Shown: positions 25,251-33,805, numbered from the stretch's first letter. The stretch is 64,000 nt of DNA from Hydrogenophaga sp. IBVHS1 (GCF_002127265.1 NZ_NFUU01000001.1:372001-436000), one strand, 5' to 3'. The notes: generated from the letters alone by a model not told the origin. Numbers and translations are program-made.

Positions 25251-27455
25251 TCACTTCGGTGTGGTGCCGTTCTGGGGCGGCGGAATCACCGGTGGCGTGG
25301 TGTTCGGATCGGCGAGCGATCGCACGGGCGGCGTGCTGCCAAGCGGTGGCACGGGCGTGGTGGGGGGCGCCTGCGGCGGCATCACCGGGGCTTCGTTGAC
25401 GCCGAGCACACCGCTGCGCACCGGCTGCGAATCTTTTTGTACCGAGCGCATGAGGTCGTAGCGGTCAAGCGCCAGGTTGCTGGTCTCTCGGGCGTCGCGC
25501 ATCACCACCGGCCGCAGAAACACCATCAGATTGGTCTTGCGGCGCGAGCGTGTCTCGCTTCGGAACAGGTTGCCCACCAGCGGAACATCGCCCAGGCCAG
25601 GCACCTTGTCCTGGTTGCCAGAGTATTCGTCCTGCAGCAGGCCGCCCAGCACCACAATGGCGCCGTCGTCGACCAGCACGGTCGATTCGATGGTTCGCTT
25701 GTTGGTGATGAGACCCGTGGCCGAGTTGATGGAGGAGGCCTGCACGCTGCTGACCTCCTGGTAGATGGTCATCTTGATCGTGCCGTTCTCGCTGATCTGC
25801 GGTTTCACCCGCAGCGTCAGGCCCACGTCCTTGCGCTCGATGGTCTGGAACGGGTTGACCGAACCGTTGCTGGCACCGGTGTTGGTGAACTGGCCGGTAA
25901 CGAACGGCACGTTCTGACCAATCACGATCTTGGCTTCTTCGTTGTCCAGCGTGAGCAGGTTGGGGGTGGAGAGGATGTTCCCCTCGCCGTTCTGCTGCAG
26001 GAAGCGCGCCAGGAAGCCCAGCACGTAGACACCGTTGGTTCGCCGCGCTGCGCCAATATTCAGGCCAGGGGAGGGCGTGGCGTTGCCCTGGGCGAGTTCG
26101 AGGATGTTGCTGCCGCCACTGCCGAAGTTGGTGCCGAGCAGGCCGATGATCCGGTCGCCCGAGTTGCCGATGGCGCCCTGCCACTGGATGCCGAACTCGG
26201 CCGCACGGTCGGCGTTCACCTCGGCGATCAGGCTTTCCACATACACCTGGGCGCGGCGCGAATCGAGCTGGTCGATCACGGCGCGCAACTGGCGGTATTG
26301 CGGCTCGGGCGCGGTGATGATGAGCGAGTTGGTGGCCGGGTCGGCCTGAATCTGGCCGCCGGTGGAAGGCTGCGCACTGGCCGAAACCGGAGAGGAGCCG
26401 GGCGAGGTGGCGGCGCCGGCTGCGCCGCCCGGTGTGGCCGTGAGGCGGATCGGGCTGCTCGCCGTGCCGAGGCTCGCGCCACCGATGGAGCCACTCGACT
26501 CACCCGCCATGGCCGCCCGCAGCGTGGCTGCCAGCGCCGTGGCGTCGGCGTTCTTCAGGTACACCACGTGGATGTTGCCACTGACGTTTTCCGACGAGGG
26601 CTGGTCCAGCTTGGTCACCAGGGCGCGCACCAGAGCGGCACGCGCCGGGTTGGCGGCGCGCAGCACCAGGCTGTTGCTGCGCGGTTCGGCCACGATGGTG
26701 GTCTTGTAGGAGGTATCGGCTTGCGCACCGCCGCCGGTCACGGCCGGATCGGTCAGGCGGCCCACCAGCGCGGCCATGTCCACCGCCACCGCGTGCTGCA
26801 GGGGAATCACCTCGACATCGGTCGCGCCGGCCACGTCCAGCGCGGCAATGATGCGGCCGATGCGCTGAAGGTTGTCCGCGTAGTCGGTGATCACCAGCGA
26901 GTTGTTGCCCGGGTTGACGTTGATCGTGTTGTTGGGCCCGATCAGCGGGCGCAGCACCGGCACCAGGTTGTTGGCCGACTCGTGGTTGAGGCGGAAGATC
27001 TGCGTGACCACGGTGTTGGAAGCCGGCAGTGCCGACACCCGGCCTGCGCTCACCACGTTGCCCTGCAGCTTGGCGTCGGCCTCGGGCACGATCTTGTAGA
27101 GCCCGCCCGTGTCCACCAGAGAGAAGCCTTGCAGGCGCAGCACAGCGGCGAACTGGTTGAGTGCGGCCGTGGGGGTGACGGGCCGTTCGGTGGCGAGGTT
27201 GATGGTGCCCTTCACACGCGGGTCCACCACCACGTTGCGCCCGGTGATGGCGGCCATCGTGCGCGCCACCGATTCGATCTCGGCGCCGACGAAGTTGAGC
27301 GTCACCGGTTCACGCGTCTGGGCATGGGCCGATGGCAAGCTGCCGTTGCCAGCGACGAACAGCAAGGCCAGCGCGATGGCAGTCAGGCCGCCGTGCGCCA
27401 GCGCAGCGGGCCGTTTCGGCCGGGCGGGGGCGACACGGGTGGGGTTCGGGTTCAT
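25251..27455 (-). CDS. gspD: Type II secretion outer-membrane secretin GspD
   Basis: 734-aa secretin. A Sec signal peptide (GGLTAIALALLFVAGNGS, ending SAHA) is followed by the N0 domain (VTLNFVGAEIESVARTMAAI) and N1-N3 domains with the NTINVNPGNNSLVITDYADN motif. A Gly/Ser/Ala-rich loop comes next. The C-terminal secretin domain includes VESLIAEVNADRAAEFGIQW and VPGLGDVPLVGNLFRSETR. The C-terminal tail is Pro-rich. ATG 27455 is preferred; a TTG at 27488 would only add 11 unlike residues. Confidence 0.96.
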   Translation of the reverse strand: MNPNPTRVAPARPKRPAALAHGGLTAIALALLFVAGNGSLPSAHAQTREPVTLNFVGAEIESVARTMAAITGRNVVVDPRVKGTINLATERPVTPTAALNQFAAVLRLQGFSLVDTGGLYKIVPEADAKLQGNVVSAGRVSALPASNTVVTQIFRLNHESANNLVPVLRPLIGPNNTINVNPGNNSLVITDYADNLQRIGRIIAALDVAGATDVEVIPLQHAVAVDMAALVGRLTDPAVTGGGAQADTSYKTTIVAEPRSNSLVLRAANPARAALVRALVTKLDQPSSENVSGNIHVVYLKNADATALAATLRAAMAGESSGSIGGASLGTASSPIRLTATPGGAAGAATSPGSSPVSASAQPSTGGQIQADPATNSLIITAPEPQYRQLRAVIDQLDSRRAQVYVESLIAEVNADRAAEFGIQWQGAIGNSGDRIIGLLGTNFGSGGSNILELAQGNATPSPGLNIGAARRTNGVYVLGFLARFLQQNGEGNILSTPNLLTLDNEEAKIVIGQNVPFVTGQFTNTGASNGSVNPFQTIERKDVGLTLRVKPQISENGTIKMTIYQEVSSVQASSINSATGLITNKRTIESTVLVDDGAIVVLGGLLQDEYSGNQDKVPGLGDVPLVGNLFRSETRSRRKTNLMVFLRPVVMRDARETSNLALDRYDLMRSVQKDSQPVRSGVLGVNEAPVMPPQAPPTTPVPPLGSTPPVRSLADPNTTPPVIPPPQNGTTPK

Positions 27456-27514
27456 GGGGCGATCGTATCTTGAGTTCGTGAATAACAAAGCGTTCAGTTG
27501 TCAGCCGGTGTGGG

Positions 27515-28297
27515 TCATCCGATGGTGAGAAGTGAGCGCGTGCCTTGGCGGCGCCCCACGATGTTGAGCAGGTTGGCCAGCGCGGCCTCACTGTCGGGCG
27601 CTGCTTCGGCCACACCCTGGAACCGCAGGCGCCCGCCCACCCACTGGCCAGAGCCCTGCAATTGCAGTGCGCCACGCAGGGTGGCGAGGTCGAGCGTGGT
27701 GGTGTTGCCTTCGGCATCGGCGCGCAGGCTCATGCGGTAGCTGCCCAGCGGGCGCAGTGTGGAGAGGCGCGAGACCAGATCCACCGCCTCGACTGCCGCT
27801 TCGCCCTGCAAGGTGGCGCGCCCCTGATCGAAACGCAGGGTGAGGCCGGGTGTCTGCAAGACGAGCTGGCCTTCCATGCGCAAGGTGTTCCATGGCGTGC
27901 CCAGGCCCGTGAGCAACTCGGCAGGCCAGCGGCTGCTGTTGCTGGCAACGCGCAATTCGGAGCCGCCCAGGCGGGGCACCAGTGTCATGGCCATCGGCTC
28001 CGGGGTGCAGCAGGGCGCCGTGAGCCGCAGCGACACGGCAGGCATGCCCGATGCCAGCGTCGGCCGCAGGCGCCATTGCAGGCCCTGAGGAAGGGCGGTC
28101 TCGGTGCGGCTGCCCTCGCCGCCGGTGAACACCAGGTCGGCCTGGCCATTCCAGACCGTGCCGCGCGCGTTCACCAGCTGCAGCTGACCGCTGGTGGCCA
28201 CGCCCACCCGGTCGGCCAGCCAGCGTGCCGGCGCGAACAAAAGCAGCGCCGCCAGCAGGCCGGCGAGGCCACCGATCCAGGCAAGGCGCGAGGTCAT
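27515..28297 (-). CDS. gspN: Type II secretion protein GspN
   Basis: 260-aa bitopic protein with an N-terminal membrane anchor (LAWIGGLAGLLAALLLFAPA) and a periplasmic beta-rich domain containing GQLQLVNARGTVWNGQADLV and the C-terminal LRFQGVAEAAPDSEAALANL, both like GspN. Start 28297 follows a strong GGAGG site; the frame is open far upstream, but that part is out of register with gspM. It comes directly before gspD on the transcript. Confidence 0.85.
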   Translation of the reverse strand: MTSRLAWIGGLAGLLAALLLFAPARWLADRVGVATSGQLQLVNARGTVWNGQADLVFTGGEGSRTETALPQGLQWRLRPTLASGMPAVSLRLTAPCCTPEPMAMTLVPRLGGSELRVASNSSRWPAELLTGLGTPWNTLRMEGQLVLQTPGLTLRFDQGRATLQGEAAVEAVDLVSRLSTLRPLGSYRMSLRADAEGNTTTLDLATLRGALQLQGSGQWVGGRLRFQGVAEAAPDSEAALANLLNIVGRRQGTRSLLTIG

Positions 28298-28362
28298 GGA
28301 AAAGCCTCCGTGCTGCGCACTGCGGCGCGAGCACCCTTCGGAGCGGCCGTGCGGGTGCTCAT
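28294..28362 (-). CDS. Possible 22-codon coupling ORF between gspM and gspN
   Basis: A 22-codon frame (MSTRTAAPKG...EAFP) starts with an ATG overlapping the gspM stop as ATGA. It ends with a TGA that overlaps the gspN start, also as ATGA. It fills the 61-nt gap exactly. It is basic and Ala-rich, with no recognisable family. It may simply carry terminating ribosomes from gspM to gspN, or the overlaps may be chance. Confidence 0.3.
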   Translation of the reverse strand: MSTRTAAPKGARAAVRSTEAFP

Positions 28363-28892
28363 GATCCCGTTCCCAGGCTGGGGCCGGAGAGCACCACAGT
28401 GCCGCTCCAGCCGGAGTTGCCGGCCTCCCGGGTGAGCTGCGACTGCAGGGGGATGAGCCGGGCGTTGATGCGCACCTGCGCCAGCCACTGCGCCAGCGCA
28501 TCGGGCTGGGTGTTGCGCAGCGTCACGGTGGCGCGGTCGCCCAGCACGGAGAGCTGGGCCGTTCCACCCAGGCCGTTGGTGGCCACTTCCAGGGTGCGCA
28601 GCACCTCGTCGCGGCTGGGCGGTTGGGCAGTGTTCTGGCCACGCAGTGCCTCGGCGGCCGAGGCCATGCGCTGCATCTGGCCGAGCTGGCCGTCCAGCCG
28701 TGCATGGCGGGCGCTGGCCTGCAACAAGGTGTCCAGCGCGGGCGCCACGGCCAGCCACCAGACCAGACCCAGGCCAAGCACCCAGGCGGCAATGATCACG
28801 GCGCGCCGCTCGCGCGGGGCCAGCCGCGCCAGCGTGGTCGAGGCGGTGGCGCTCAGTCGTTTGAAGGGATTGGGGTTCGGGGAGAGGGCCAT
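28359..28892 (-). CDS. gspM: Type II secretion protein GspM
   Basis: 177-aa inner-membrane protein. A single membrane span (VIIAAWVLGLGLVWWLAVAP, about residues 32-51) follows the APRERRAV motif common to GspM. A periplasmic ferredoxin-like domain with LAQWLAQVRINARLIPLQSQ comes after it. GspM stabilises GspL at the inner-membrane platform. Its start lies 3 nt after the gspL stop. Confidence 0.9.
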   Translation of the reverse strand: MALSPNPNPFKRLSATASTTLARLAPRERRAVIIAAWVLGLGLVWWLAVAPALDTLLQASARHARLDGQLGQMQRMASAAEALRGQNTAQPPSRDEVLRTLEVATNGLGGTAQLSVLGDRATVTLRNTQPDALAQWLAQVRINARLIPLQSQLTREAGNSGWSGTVVLSGPSLGTGS

Positions 28893-28895
28893 GGC

Positions 28896-30209
28896 TCAGG
28901 GTTCCGGTGGGCGCAGGGTGATTTCACTGCCATCGAAACGCACCCGCCAGCCGTTGCGTTCAAGCGACTGTTGCAGGGCTCGCACCTGGTCTTCACTGGC
29001 GCGCCAGCCCTTGAATCGACCTTCGCCTTGGGTGTATTCGATGCTGGACGGCACCATCGACTCACCGTTGGCGGCCTGGTCGATCGCCGTCAGCAAGGCT
29101 TCAAGATCGCCTGGCGTCAGCGCACCGCTGGCCTGCTGGAGCCGCGCCAGCTCGCGCTGCATCTGCACCGGCGCGTCCAGCACCAGGGTGACCTGCGGAA
29201 AGCTGGTCTGCAGCGTCTGCTGCACCGCTTCCTGCTTGGCCGAGAGCAGGCTGCGCTCGTGCCACGCAGCGGCGTTGAGCCCGAGCAACTGCGCACCCAC
29301 GAGCGCTGCCAGGCCCCAGCGGGCAGGGCGCCAGGCGGGCGCGCTGCGCCACTGCCGCAGCGTGCGGCGCAGGCGCTGGCTGCGCCGCACACCGGCCGAC
29401 AGGCTCAGGTCGAACTGCGCGAGGTTCCAGTCGGACTGGGCACAACGGAGCAGCCAGGCCGGGCGGGCAACGAGCTCGAAGCGCTGCTGAAGCACACGTT
29501 CGGCCAGCTCGGCGACACCGGGATCGGCCAGCCACACATCGAAATCTCCCGGGTCGCCGGGCAGGTCGGAGCCCGGCGGCATAAGTGCCGTGACCACGGC
29601 ACTGGCGGTGGCCCCGCCGGCCATGCCGGAAGCGGGTTCGCGCAGCGGCATGCAGCTCACGCCCAGCAGGCTGGCGCTGCCCAGCCAGGCCTGTTCACCT
29701 TCGTGGTGAGCCCAGTGGATGGTGGAAGGCACTTCCAGCGCGAAGCTGCGTGAGGCGCCGGGCGCAGCGCCCACCGCCTCGTATTCGACCAGCGGCCACA
29801 GCGCCGGCACGATGCGCGAAACCGGCCGCCCTGCGGATTCCAGCGTTTGCAACCAGCCGCGCAGCCAGGTCCGGTGGCAGGCAGCCACCCAGACCGTCTG
29901 GCCGGAGCGGCCACCGGGCTCCAGGGCGAAGTGCAGGTCGGCGGTGTCGGTCAGCACCCGGTCTTCGAGCAGGCCATCCAGCGCGGCACGCAGGCGCGCT
30001 GTGGCCACCTTGGGCAGGGCCACGCGGTGCCACGACACAGCGCGAGGCGGCAGGACCAGCACCACGTCGTCATCGCGTGGCAGCAACGACGCCGGGCCCT
30101 GTCCGTGGTCGAGCACCTGCTGGCCATTGGCCGAGGTGGCCCAGTCGAACAAGGCCGCCGGCCCCGCGGGAGGGGCGGCTGAGAAATCCGATGGGGTGAC
30201 GATCAGCAC
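28896..30209 (-). CDS. gspL: Type II secretion protein GspL
   Basis: 437-aa protein linking the GspE ATPase to the membrane platform. The cytoplasmic actin-like domain (DDDVVLVLPPRAVSWHRVAL) spans about residues 1-270. A membrane segment near GLAALVGAQLLGLNAAAW and a periplasmic C-terminal domain follow. The start appears to be GTG at 30209 (M-LIVTPSDF). There is no obvious Shine-Dalgarno sequence in the 114-nt gap from gspK, which is unusually long for this operon. Confidence 0.9.
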   Translation of the reverse strand: MLIVTPSDFSAAPPAGPAALFDWATSANGQQVLDHGQGPASLLPRDDDVVLVLPPRAVSWHRVALPKVATARLRAALDGLLEDRVLTDTADLHFALEPGGRSGQTVWVAACHRTWLRGWLQTLESAGRPVSRIVPALWPLVEYEAVGAAPGASRSFALEVPSTIHWAHHEGEQAWLGSASLLGVSCMPLREPASGMAGGATASAVVTALMPPGSDLPGDPGDFDVWLADPGVAELAERVLQQRFELVARPAWLLRCAQSDWNLAQFDLSLSAGVRRSQRLRRTLRQWRSAPAWRPARWGLAALVGAQLLGLNAAAWHERSLLSAKQEAVQQTLQTSFPQVTLVLDAPVQMQRELARLQQASGALTPGDLEALLTAIDQAANGESMVPSSIEYTQGEGRFKGWRASEDQVRALQQSLERNGWRVRFDGSEITLRPPEP

Positions 30210-30323
30210 GAGGGGGTGGGCGTGGGAGGGTGGACAGCCATTCTAGATAGGCCAGGTGTCAATGCGCAGCAAATACGGGGAGATGGCGCCCGGGAGCGCC
30301 TGGAACTCGGTCAGGGCGCGGCT

Positions 30324-31322
30324 CTAGGGGCGCGAGAAGCGCTCGCGCCAGTAGATCCGCACGTCGAGGTTGTTTCTCACCACGAGCGAGCGCTCTTCGA
30401 TGATCGTGTTGTCCAGCCGGAGGCGGCCGCGCACCTCGAAATGCTCACTTCGCACACCGTGGTATAGATCAGACAGTCGACCCGTCATCGAGGGCATGAC
30501 ATTGCCCACATCGGCCAGGCTCTTGAAAGGCCGGGTCTCACGTGCGGTCACCAATTGGCGCGCCTGGGCCAGGTCCATGCCAGGCACGCTGGCAAAAATG
30601 GCCTGAGCGCTCGCGGTGTTCAGGTTGAGCGATGTCCGGTTGGGCAGCACGGTGACATGGGGCTCCAGAGCAGCCAGGCTGGCACGGCCCACACCGAGCC
30701 AGGCCAGCTGGGCAAACTTGCGGGGCAGCAGCGCGGTGCGCGAGGGCATGGGGTCGTTCATGGCCAGGTGCATCGTGGTCTGGAGTTCGCGCGCGGCGGC
30801 GTTGAGCTCTGCCTCGGGCAGGCCGAGTTGCTGATAGAGCCTGGCGAAACTTTTAAGGTCTGCGTCTGAAATCTCGGTCTTGGCGGTGGCCCCGCTGCCG
30901 ACGGTGCGCACCAGGTTGGTGAAGTTCATGCGCGACTGCAGGTCGATCACTTCCCCCGACAAAAATGCCTGAAGCGCGTTGTTTTCGGCGTTGTTGCTCT
31001 TGTCGGCGGCCAGAAAGCTGGACAGGCGCGCTTCTTCCAGCGGCATCGCCCAGGGCTCGCCGAAGTGATCGCCGTTGCCGCTGCTCTGGTTGCTGCGCGC
31101 GTCCTCGCGAAGAATCAGGCGGGCCCAATCGAGCGCGCCGGTCAGGATCCAGCCCGCCTGCACCCGCTGCCGATCGGCCTGCTCGACCTCGCTCGCGCGC
31201 CACTGCTGCCACAAAGCCGCCGAAGCCAGCGTGGCCACCAGCGTAACGGTGAGCATCGCCAGCAGCAGCGCAGCGCCGCGTTGAGCGGCTCGCGCGGGGG
31301 AGGAGTGTGGAAGAGCAGTCAT
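30324..31322 (-). CDS. gspK: Type II secretion minor pseudopilin GspK
   Basis: 332-aa large minor pseudopilin that sits at the pseudopilus tip with GspI and GspJ. The prepilin leader ends RG before AALLLAMLTVTLVATLASAA; position 5 is not Glu, as is normal for GspK. The helical insert and C-terminal SAM-like part (LNLNTASAQAIFASVPGMDL, followed by AQARQLVTARETRPF) are present. ATG 31322 overlaps the gspJ stop as ATGA. Confidence 0.93.
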   Translation of the reverse strand: MTALPHSSPARAAQRGAALLLAMLTVTLVATLASAALWQQWRASEVEQADRQRVQAGWILTGALDWARLILREDARSNQSSGNGDHFGEPWAMPLEEARLSSFLAADKSNNAENNALQAFLSGEVIDLQSRMNFTNLVRTVGSGATAKTEISDADLKSFARLYQQLGLPEAELNAAARELQTTMHLAMNDPMPSRTALLPRKFAQLAWLGVGRASLAALEPHVTVLPNRTSLNLNTASAQAIFASVPGMDLAQARQLVTARETRPFKSLADVGNVMPSMTGRLSDLYHGVRSEHFEVRGRLRLDNTIIEERSLVVRNNLDVRIYWRERFSRP

Positions 31323-32116
31323 CCACCCGGCCTTCCAGCTTCGAGTGTCGGTCGGACCCAATCTCTCACCAATGCCCCCGACAGACCTTGCCCCGGGCTC
31401 AGCACCAGTTCGAGCCGCACCCCGTTGGGCAGATTGCCGATACCCGGGAGTTCGGTGCTCGTTCCTTCGGTGCCCACCGAAGAGAGCGGGTTGCCCCAGG
31501 TCTCGCCGCGGTGGTAGAAGATCTGCCACTGTTCGATGCCGATCAGGGCGATGGCGCTCTCGGTGCCGGCACTGCCGGTCTGCGATGGCACCGATCCCCG
31601 TCCCCATTCACCGGCACGTTGCCAGGCGCGTGCGAGCTCGTCGCGCCGCAGCAGCGGGCCCGATTGCCAGCGCATCCATTGCCCCCCGCTGGCGCCACCC
31701 AGACGTGCCCACGCCACCACCCGGATGCCTCGGCTGTCCAGGCCGGTCTCGCCGCTGTCGCGGCGCGTCATGCGCAGCACCTGGCCGTTGAAATCCAGGG
31801 CGGCCACTTCGCCGGTGTCCAGGGCGGCATCGAGATCGGCCACCCACTGCCCGAGCGTTGCCTGAACGCGCAACAGCCCATCGGCACGCTCCTGCGTGAT
31901 GGTCTGCGTGCGAGACATGCCGTCGAGCGAACGCCAGCTGAGCAGCGCAAGCATGGACATGACGACGATCGCCACCAGTAGCTCGATGAGCGTGAAGCCA
32001 CCTAGGCGCCGACGCCTCTCAGGCGTGCAGTGCGGCCGCAGCGCAGGGCCGCCCCAAGCAAGGCCAGCCCCCTTGGGAGGCAGCGACCCGCGCAGCGGTG
32101 GAGCGTGGGGGCTCAT
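31319..32116 (-). CDS. gspJ: Type II secretion minor pseudopilin GspJ with an unusual long leader
   Basis: 265-aa minor pseudopilin. The prepilin peptidase site GG-FTLIELLVAIVV with Glu at +5 is clear. The only in-frame ATG gives a 40-residue leader (MSPHAPPLRGSLPPKG... to RRRRLGG), against 6-20 residues in most GspJ. That leader is encoded by a copy of the same GC-rich repeat that occurs in tandem at 32971-33240. The body has WRSLDGMSRTQTI and the C-terminal VRLELVLSPGQGLSGALVR, typical of GspJ. The gspI stop lies 2 nt upstream, and AGG about 10 nt upstream could serve as the ribosome site. Confidence 0.88.
   Translation of the reverse strand: MSPHAPPLRGSLPPKGAGLAWGGPALRPHCTPERRRRLGGFTLIELLVAIVVMSMLALLSWRSLDGMSRTQTITQERADGLLRVQATLGQWVADLDAALDTGEVAALDFNGQVLRMTRRDSGETGLDSRGIRVVAWARLGGASGGQWMRWQSGPLLRRDELARAWQRAGEWGRGSVPSQTGSAGTESAIALIGIEQWQIFYHRGETWGNPLSSVGTEGTSTELPGIGNLPNGVRLELVLSPGQGLSGALVRDWVRPTLEAGRPGG
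32048..32112. repeat. Divergent single copy of the 90-bp GC-rich repeat, inside gspJ
   Basis: This segment matches about 65 bp of the 90-bp unit at 32971-33240, including GCAGCGACCCGCGCAGCGG and GGAGCGTGGGGGC. Several substitutions and small gaps distinguish it. It lies in frame in the GspJ leader. Confidence 0.85.
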
Positions 32117-32118
32117 GT

Positions 32119-32487
32119 TCAATACCTGCCCAGAATGGTCGACAGGCTCAGCAGGCGGACCGTGTCGGCTTCCACGACCGCTTCGACCACCGCATCCACA
32201 CGCCGGAAATTCGGGTTCGGTGTCGGCACAACCGCAATGCGCACCCGCATCTCGCGACCGGCCTGGACGCAGGCGTATTCGCTGTCGCCCACACCCGGCA
32301 ACTGGCGCTGCAGCCGCAACCGGGTGAGTTCGTTTTCTGCGCAAAGCTGCGCCAGCCACTGGTCGCTCTGGCGCGCCGAGGCCCGCGTGAGTGCTCCGGT
32401 GGCCTGCAGGCCGGCGGTCAACGTGATGGCGACCACCGCCAAGGCCACCAGCACCTCGATGAGGGTGAAACCAAGGGTGCGCTTCAT
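32119..32487 (-). CDS. gspI: Type II secretion minor pseudopilin GspI
   Basis: 122-aa pseudopilin with a short leader MKRTLG and FTLIEVLVALAVVAITLTAG (Glu at +5). ARQSDQWLAQLCAENELTRL follows, as in GspI. It initiates the pseudopilus tip complex with GspJ and GspK. Its ATG overlaps the gspH stop as ATGA. Confidence 0.93.
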   Translation of the reverse strand: MKRTLGFTLIEVLVALAVVAITLTAGLQATGALTRASARQSDQWLAQLCAENELTRLRLQRQLPGVGDSEYACVQAGREMRVRIAVVPTPNPNFRRVDAVVEAVVEADTVRLLSLSTILGRY

Positions 32488-32948
32488 GGCACTGCGGTCA
32501 GCACCGCAAAAGGCGCCAGGCCATCGGTGAACAGGGTCAGCCGGCGTTCGCCCTGCACAAGTTCAACGCGTTGTGCGGCGATCAGCGGCTCGGGGCCGAG
32601 CACCAGCACCTGAGCGCCAGGGGGTTGCAGCACGACGGCCTTGGTGTCCGGACTCAGCCACGCTCGCCCACCCGACAGCGACCCCGCCAGCGCCCGCCCG
32701 TCGCGCGCCGTGGGCAAGCCTACGAATTCAAAGCCTTGTGGCAGCAGGCGCCAGACCACAGGCAACCCACTGGTGCGCGATTGCGCACGTGCAGACTCCA
32801 GCATGGCCGACAGCCGCAAGCCCTCCCGCTCCAGCCGCGTGCCGCCGTCGTCGCGCAGAGCAAAAGTCACAGCCGCCGTGGCCATGGCCACCAATGCCAC
32901 CACCACCATGAGCTCCAGAAGCGTGAACCCTCTTGCCTTGTGGAGCAC
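32484..32948 (-). CDS. gspH: Type II secretion minor pseudopilin GspH
   Basis: 154-aa pseudopilin with leader MLHKARG and FTLLELMVVVALVAMATAAV (Glu at +5). The GspH-like body includes LERESLRLSAMLESARAQSR-type sequence (here LEREGLRLSAMLESARAQSR) and WRLLPQGFEF. It is separated from gspG by the tandem repeat, which is an unusual interruption within the operon. Confidence 0.92.
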   Translation of the reverse strand: MLHKARGFTLLELMVVVALVAMATAAVTFALRDDGGTRLEREGLRLSAMLESARAQSRTSGLPVVWRLLPQGFEFVGLPTARDGRALAGSLSGGRAWLSPDTKAVVLQPPGAQVLVLGPEPLIAAQRVELVQGERRLTLFTDGLAPFAVLTAVP

Positions 32949-32970
32949 GGCGGAGCCTCAGATGACCGGG

Positions 32971-33240
32971 TCAGCCGCAGGGCCGCCCCCAAGGCAGGCC
33001 CAGCCCCCGCGGGGGGCAGCGACCCGCGCAGCGGTGGAGCGTGGGGGCATCCAGTTCGGGCTAGCCGCCGGGCCGCCCCCAAGGCAGGCCCAGCCCCCGC
33101 GGGGGGCAGCGACCCGCGCAGCGGCGGAGCGTGGGGGCATCCAGTTCGGGTCAGCCGTCGGGCCGCCCCCAAGGCAGGCCCAGCCCCCGCGGGGGGCAGC
33201 GACCCGCGCAGCGGTGGAGCGTGGGGGCATCCAGTTCACT
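32971..33240. repeat. Three tandem 90-bp GC-rich repeats between gspH and gspG
   Basis: Copies begin at 32971, 33061 and 33151 and differ at only a few positions near the start of each unit and at one base of GCGGTGGAGCG. Each unit contains CCCCCGCGGGGGG, an inverted repeat able to form a strong hairpin. The third copy runs into the gspG stop codon at 33236-33238. The 90-bp length keeps frames open through all copies, so apparent ORFs here are not evidence of a gene. Single copies of this kind of element are common between genes in Comamonadaceae; that is from memory. Confidence 0.92.
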
Positions 33241-33706
33241 GCCAGCTGCCGACATCGGCATCCTTGGCTTCGCCTCCAGCCTGCCCATCGGCGCCCAGTG
33301 AAAGCACATCCACTTCGCCATGCAGACCAGGGTTCAGGTACTGGTAAGGCCGGCCCCAGGGATCGGCCGGGAGTTTGTCGAGGTAACGCCGCCAGTTGGG
33401 TGCGGCGGGTCCAGCGGTGGGTTTGTTCACCAGCGCATTGAGGCCTTGCTCGCCGGTGGGGTAGCGCTGATTGTCGAGACGGTACAGCTTGAGCGCCTGC
33501 ATGAGGTTGTTGACGTCGGTTCTCGCGGCGGTCACGCGGGCATCGTCGGCGCGATCGAGCACGTTGGGCACGATCAGTGCGGCCAGCACGCCGATGATGA
33601 CGAGCACCACCATGAGTTCGATCAGGGTGAAGCCGCGCTGGAGCGAGCGCCAGGGTCTTGCCACCTTGGGTGTGCAGGTCGGTGGAAGAGGGGTGAGGTG
33701 GTTCAA
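33236..33706 (-). CDS. gspG: Type II secretion major pseudopilin GspG (TTG start)
   Basis: Major pseudopilin, 156 aa. The cleavage site QRG-FTLIELMVVLVIIGVLAA with Glu at +5 and the C-terminal PWGRPYQYLNPG and DVLSLGADGQAGG (calcium-site region) are diagnostic. No ATG lies between the divergent gspC and the cleavage site. TTG 33706 follows GGGAG at a good distance and gives a 25-residue leader. The transcript of the gsp minus operon should begin in the 99-bp gap before gspC. Confidence 0.92.
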   Translation of the reverse strand: MNHLTPLPPTCTPKVARPWRSLQRGFTLIELMVVLVIIGVLAALIVPNVLDRADDARVTAARTDVNNLMQALKLYRLDNQRYPTGEQGLNALVNKPTAGPAAPNWRRYLDKLPADPWGRPYQYLNPGLHGEVDVLSLGADGQAGGEAKDADVGSWQ

Positions 33707-33793
33707 AGTGATCTCCCGCCAACGCGGGCCGACAGGTGGCCGGGGGGCCGGCTCCGCCGGTGGCGGATGGGCCGTGAAACGCTGGCGGTCGAT

Positions 33794-33799
33794 CATAAT
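33794..33799 (+). promoter_or_regulatory. -10-like hexamer placed for leaderless gspC transcription
   Basis: CATAAT lies 6 nt before the gspC ATG, with no Shine-Dalgarno sequence in between and no clear -35. This fits transcription starting at the ATG itself. The same ATAAT-N-CGCGC-ATG layout occurs before tal. Confidence 0.4.
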
Positions 33800-33805
33800 G
33801 CGCGC

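Noticed and set aside
25437..27473. A 678-codon plus-strand open frame opposite gspD
   Set aside because: Shadow of the secretin gene; no recognisable domain.
32971..33240. Tandem repeats considered as a CRISPR array or minisatellite gene
   Set aside because: Units are contiguous 90-mers with no unique spacers and no cas genes. The open frames arise only because 90 is divisible by three.
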